From an uncultured Bacteroidia bacterium (GTDB lineage: Bacteria > Bacteroidota > Bacteroidia > Bacteroidales > CAJPTX01), in contig CALHZE010000118.1 in the NCBI GenBank assembly GCA_938040915.1, positions 1 to 6,895 on the forward strand: 6,895 nucleotides of DNA, read 5' to 3'. The notes below the pieces were generated by a model. It did not search any database. It saw only the letters and a program-made list of their open reading frames with translations, and was not told where the DNA came from. The translations under genes and the position numbers were made by a program. Shown here piece after piece: positions 5,701 through 6,895 of the stretch; within the stretch, counting starts at the first letter, position 1; every line of letters begins with the position of its first letter.

Positions 5701-6895
5701 CTACATCAACTCCGCACTTCGGCGTACGAACTTCGCGAGGGCTTCCCCCTTGAGCATGTTGTTAGCCAAGAGCGCCAAATCGATGAGCTGCTGCGCCAAC
5801 GCATTGTGCAAACCATGAGCTCGGCAAAGCTCCGTACGCTCCTCGGCTATCAGATCGAGCCCCTCGTGAATCCGCTTGTGTTCGCTCTTCTCCTCCTCAC
5901 TCTGGTCTTTCTCCTCCTTAGCGCCCACCTTTTCTTCAAAAGCTTTTTCTTCCTCGCGGAGGGGCTTTTCGCGCTCGTCTAGTGCTGCGAGTTGCCCACC
6001 GAGCGCCTCCTGCGCCTCACGCGTCAGACGCTCTACCAACGGGTGCGCCGTATTGAGCACAATGTTCACGCGGTCTGGGAAGCTGGCAAACATGTTGTAC
6101 TGCGGACTCATCTGTGCCATGTCGCGCATCCGTCGCATAAACTCACTTTGTGTCACCACAGCTGGCAAGGCATCTGCCCCGAGATCTTCGAGGGAAACGG
6201 TGAAGCCCTTCCGCTCATCAAGAGCCCCATCCATCAGCGAGGTGAGCATCTTCTGCTCTGCCTCAGAAAGCGTCACGACGCGTTCCTCGCCTTTCTCTAT
6301 CAGCTTATCCAACGTATCAGCATCTACGCGGACAAACTGTACATCCTTCAGCTTCTGCTCGAGGAAGTTCACCACGTGCGAATCGAGCTGTCCGCCCATC
6401 TGTAAGACATTGTAGCCACGCCCCTTTGCCCCCTCGATATAGCTCCACTGCTGTTCGGGGTCGGTGGTGTAGAGGTAAACCGTCTTACCGTCGCGATTCT
6501 TTTGTGCCTCTTCCACAGCCTTTTGATACTCCTCGTAGGTGTAGAACTTGCCGTCTACATCCTTCAAAAGGGCAAACTTCTCGGCACGCTCCCAGAACTT
6601 CTCGTTAGAGATAGAACCGTAGTCGACAAAGAGCTTCAAATCTTCCCACTTGGCTTCGTAAGCGGCACGATCTTCCTTGAATATCTCTTCCAAACGGTCT
6701 GCCACCTTCTTAGTGATGTGCGAAGAGATCTTCTTCACATTGCCGTCACTTTGCAGGTAACTACGCGACACATTAAGCGGGATGTCGGGCGAATCGAGCA
6801 CACCGTGTAACACGGTAAGGAAGTCAGGCACGACCCCTTCCACCGAATCGGTCACAAAGACCTGATTGCAATAGAGCTGGATGCGGTTGCGTTGG
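5701..6895 (-). CDS. htpG: Molecular chaperone HtpG (Hsp90 family), C-terminal part, 5' end outside window
   Basis: Cytoplasmic ATP-dependent Hsp90 chaperone acting as a homodimer on partly folded client proteins. The frame stays open to the window edge (first whole codon at 6894) and gives about 397 residues before TAG at 5701-5703. This is the C-terminal half or slightly more of a protein that is normally 620-690 aa. The first visible residues contain NQVFVTDSVEG and then SPDIPLNVSRSYLQ. The latter is the conserved middle-domain loop whose arginine contacts the ATP gamma-phosphate in Hsp90s. The ATPase domain itself lies outside the window. A strongly charged Glu/Lys segment (about 5866-5985) precedes the last helix region, which ends ALLANNMLKGEALAKFVRRS. 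Such a charged insertion fits Bacteroidetes HtpG proteins as I recall them. The apparent start at 6855 is an internal GTG valine codon, not a real start. The identification is very secure. Confidence 0.96.
   Translation of the reverse strand, partial: QRNRIQLYCNQVFVTDSVEGVVPDFLTVLHGVLDSPDIPLNVSRSYLQSDGNVKKISSHITKKVADRLEEIFKEDRAAYEAKWEDLKLFVDYGSISNEKFWERAEKFALLKDVDGKFYTYEEYQKAVEEAQKNRDGKTVYLYTTDPEQQWSYIEGAKGRGYNVLQMGGQLDSHVVNFLEQKLKDVQFVRVDADTLDKLIEKGEERVVTLSEAEQKMLTSLMDGALDERKGFTVSLEDLGADALPAVVTQSEFMRRMRDMAQMSPQYNMFASFPDRVNIVLNTAHPLVERLTREAQEALGGQLAALDEREKPLREEEKAFEEKVGAKEEKDQSEEEKSEHKRIHEGLDLIAEERTELCRAHGLHNALAQQLIDLALLANNMLKGEALAKFVRRSAELM

Noticed and set aside
5605..5982. 125-aa plus-strand open frame ending in a hydrophobic Phe/Leu stretch
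   Set aside because: It is antisense to the htpG 3' end. The hydrophobic stretch is the reverse complement of the Glu/Lys-rich segment of HtpG, not a real membrane helix.
5876..6415. 179-aa Ser-rich plus-strand open frame
   Set aside because: It is a shadow of htpG; Ser/Arg-rich composition and lack of motifs are typical of such frames.

Overview
The window looks like a piece of a Bacteroidales chromosome, possibly Porphyromonas-like. The reasons are: an HtpG C-terminus with a long charged segment, a full-length AAA-ATPase-like/PD-(D/E)XK protein of a type very common in Bacteroidetes, and two intergenic regions carrying the Bacteroidetes -7 promoter box TAnnTTTG (as TACCTTTG) with a TTTG-like -33 box 18-20 nt upstream. 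Genus is an inference; no rRNA or other marker is present. Every convincing gene lies on the minus strand, so transcription runs from right to left.

Layout from right to left. (1) 6895-5701: the 3' part of htpG (Hsp90 chaperone), whose 5' end lies outside the window. (2) 5700-5453: about 250 bp without a protein gene but highly organised. It has a Bacteroidetes promoter (5629-5658), about 155 nt of non-coding sequence with three 9-nt repeat units and small hairpins, and a perfect 12-bp hairpin followed by a T-run, i.e. an intrinsic terminator. This terminator sits only 15 nt before the start codon of the next gene. (3) 5452-4661: a 263-aa DUF3825-type protein of unknown function in an AT-rich patch. 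(4) 4660-4555: a possible terminator hairpin interlocked with a second Bacteroidetes promoter. (5) 4554-2581: an ABC-F ATPase of the Uup/YdiF type, overlapping by 29 bp with (6) 2609-1809: an RlmB/TrmH-family rRNA 2'-O-methyltransferase. These two form a ribosome-related operon. (7) 1745-129: an AAA-ATPase-like/PD-(D/E)XK protein. (8) 128-1: non-coding sequence with a direct repeat and a palindromic REP-like motif.

Housekeeping parts (htpG, abcF-rlmB) are ordinary. The unusual part is 4661-5658: promoter, short structured RNA with repeats, terminator, then an AT-rich gene of unknown function with no other visible promoter. This order matches either an attenuated leader (an upstream GTGGGT segment can compete for the terminator arm) or, more speculatively, the promoter/RNA/terminator/protein arrangement of type III toxin-antitoxin loci. 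No computation or database search was available. All family assignments come from reading motifs by eye.
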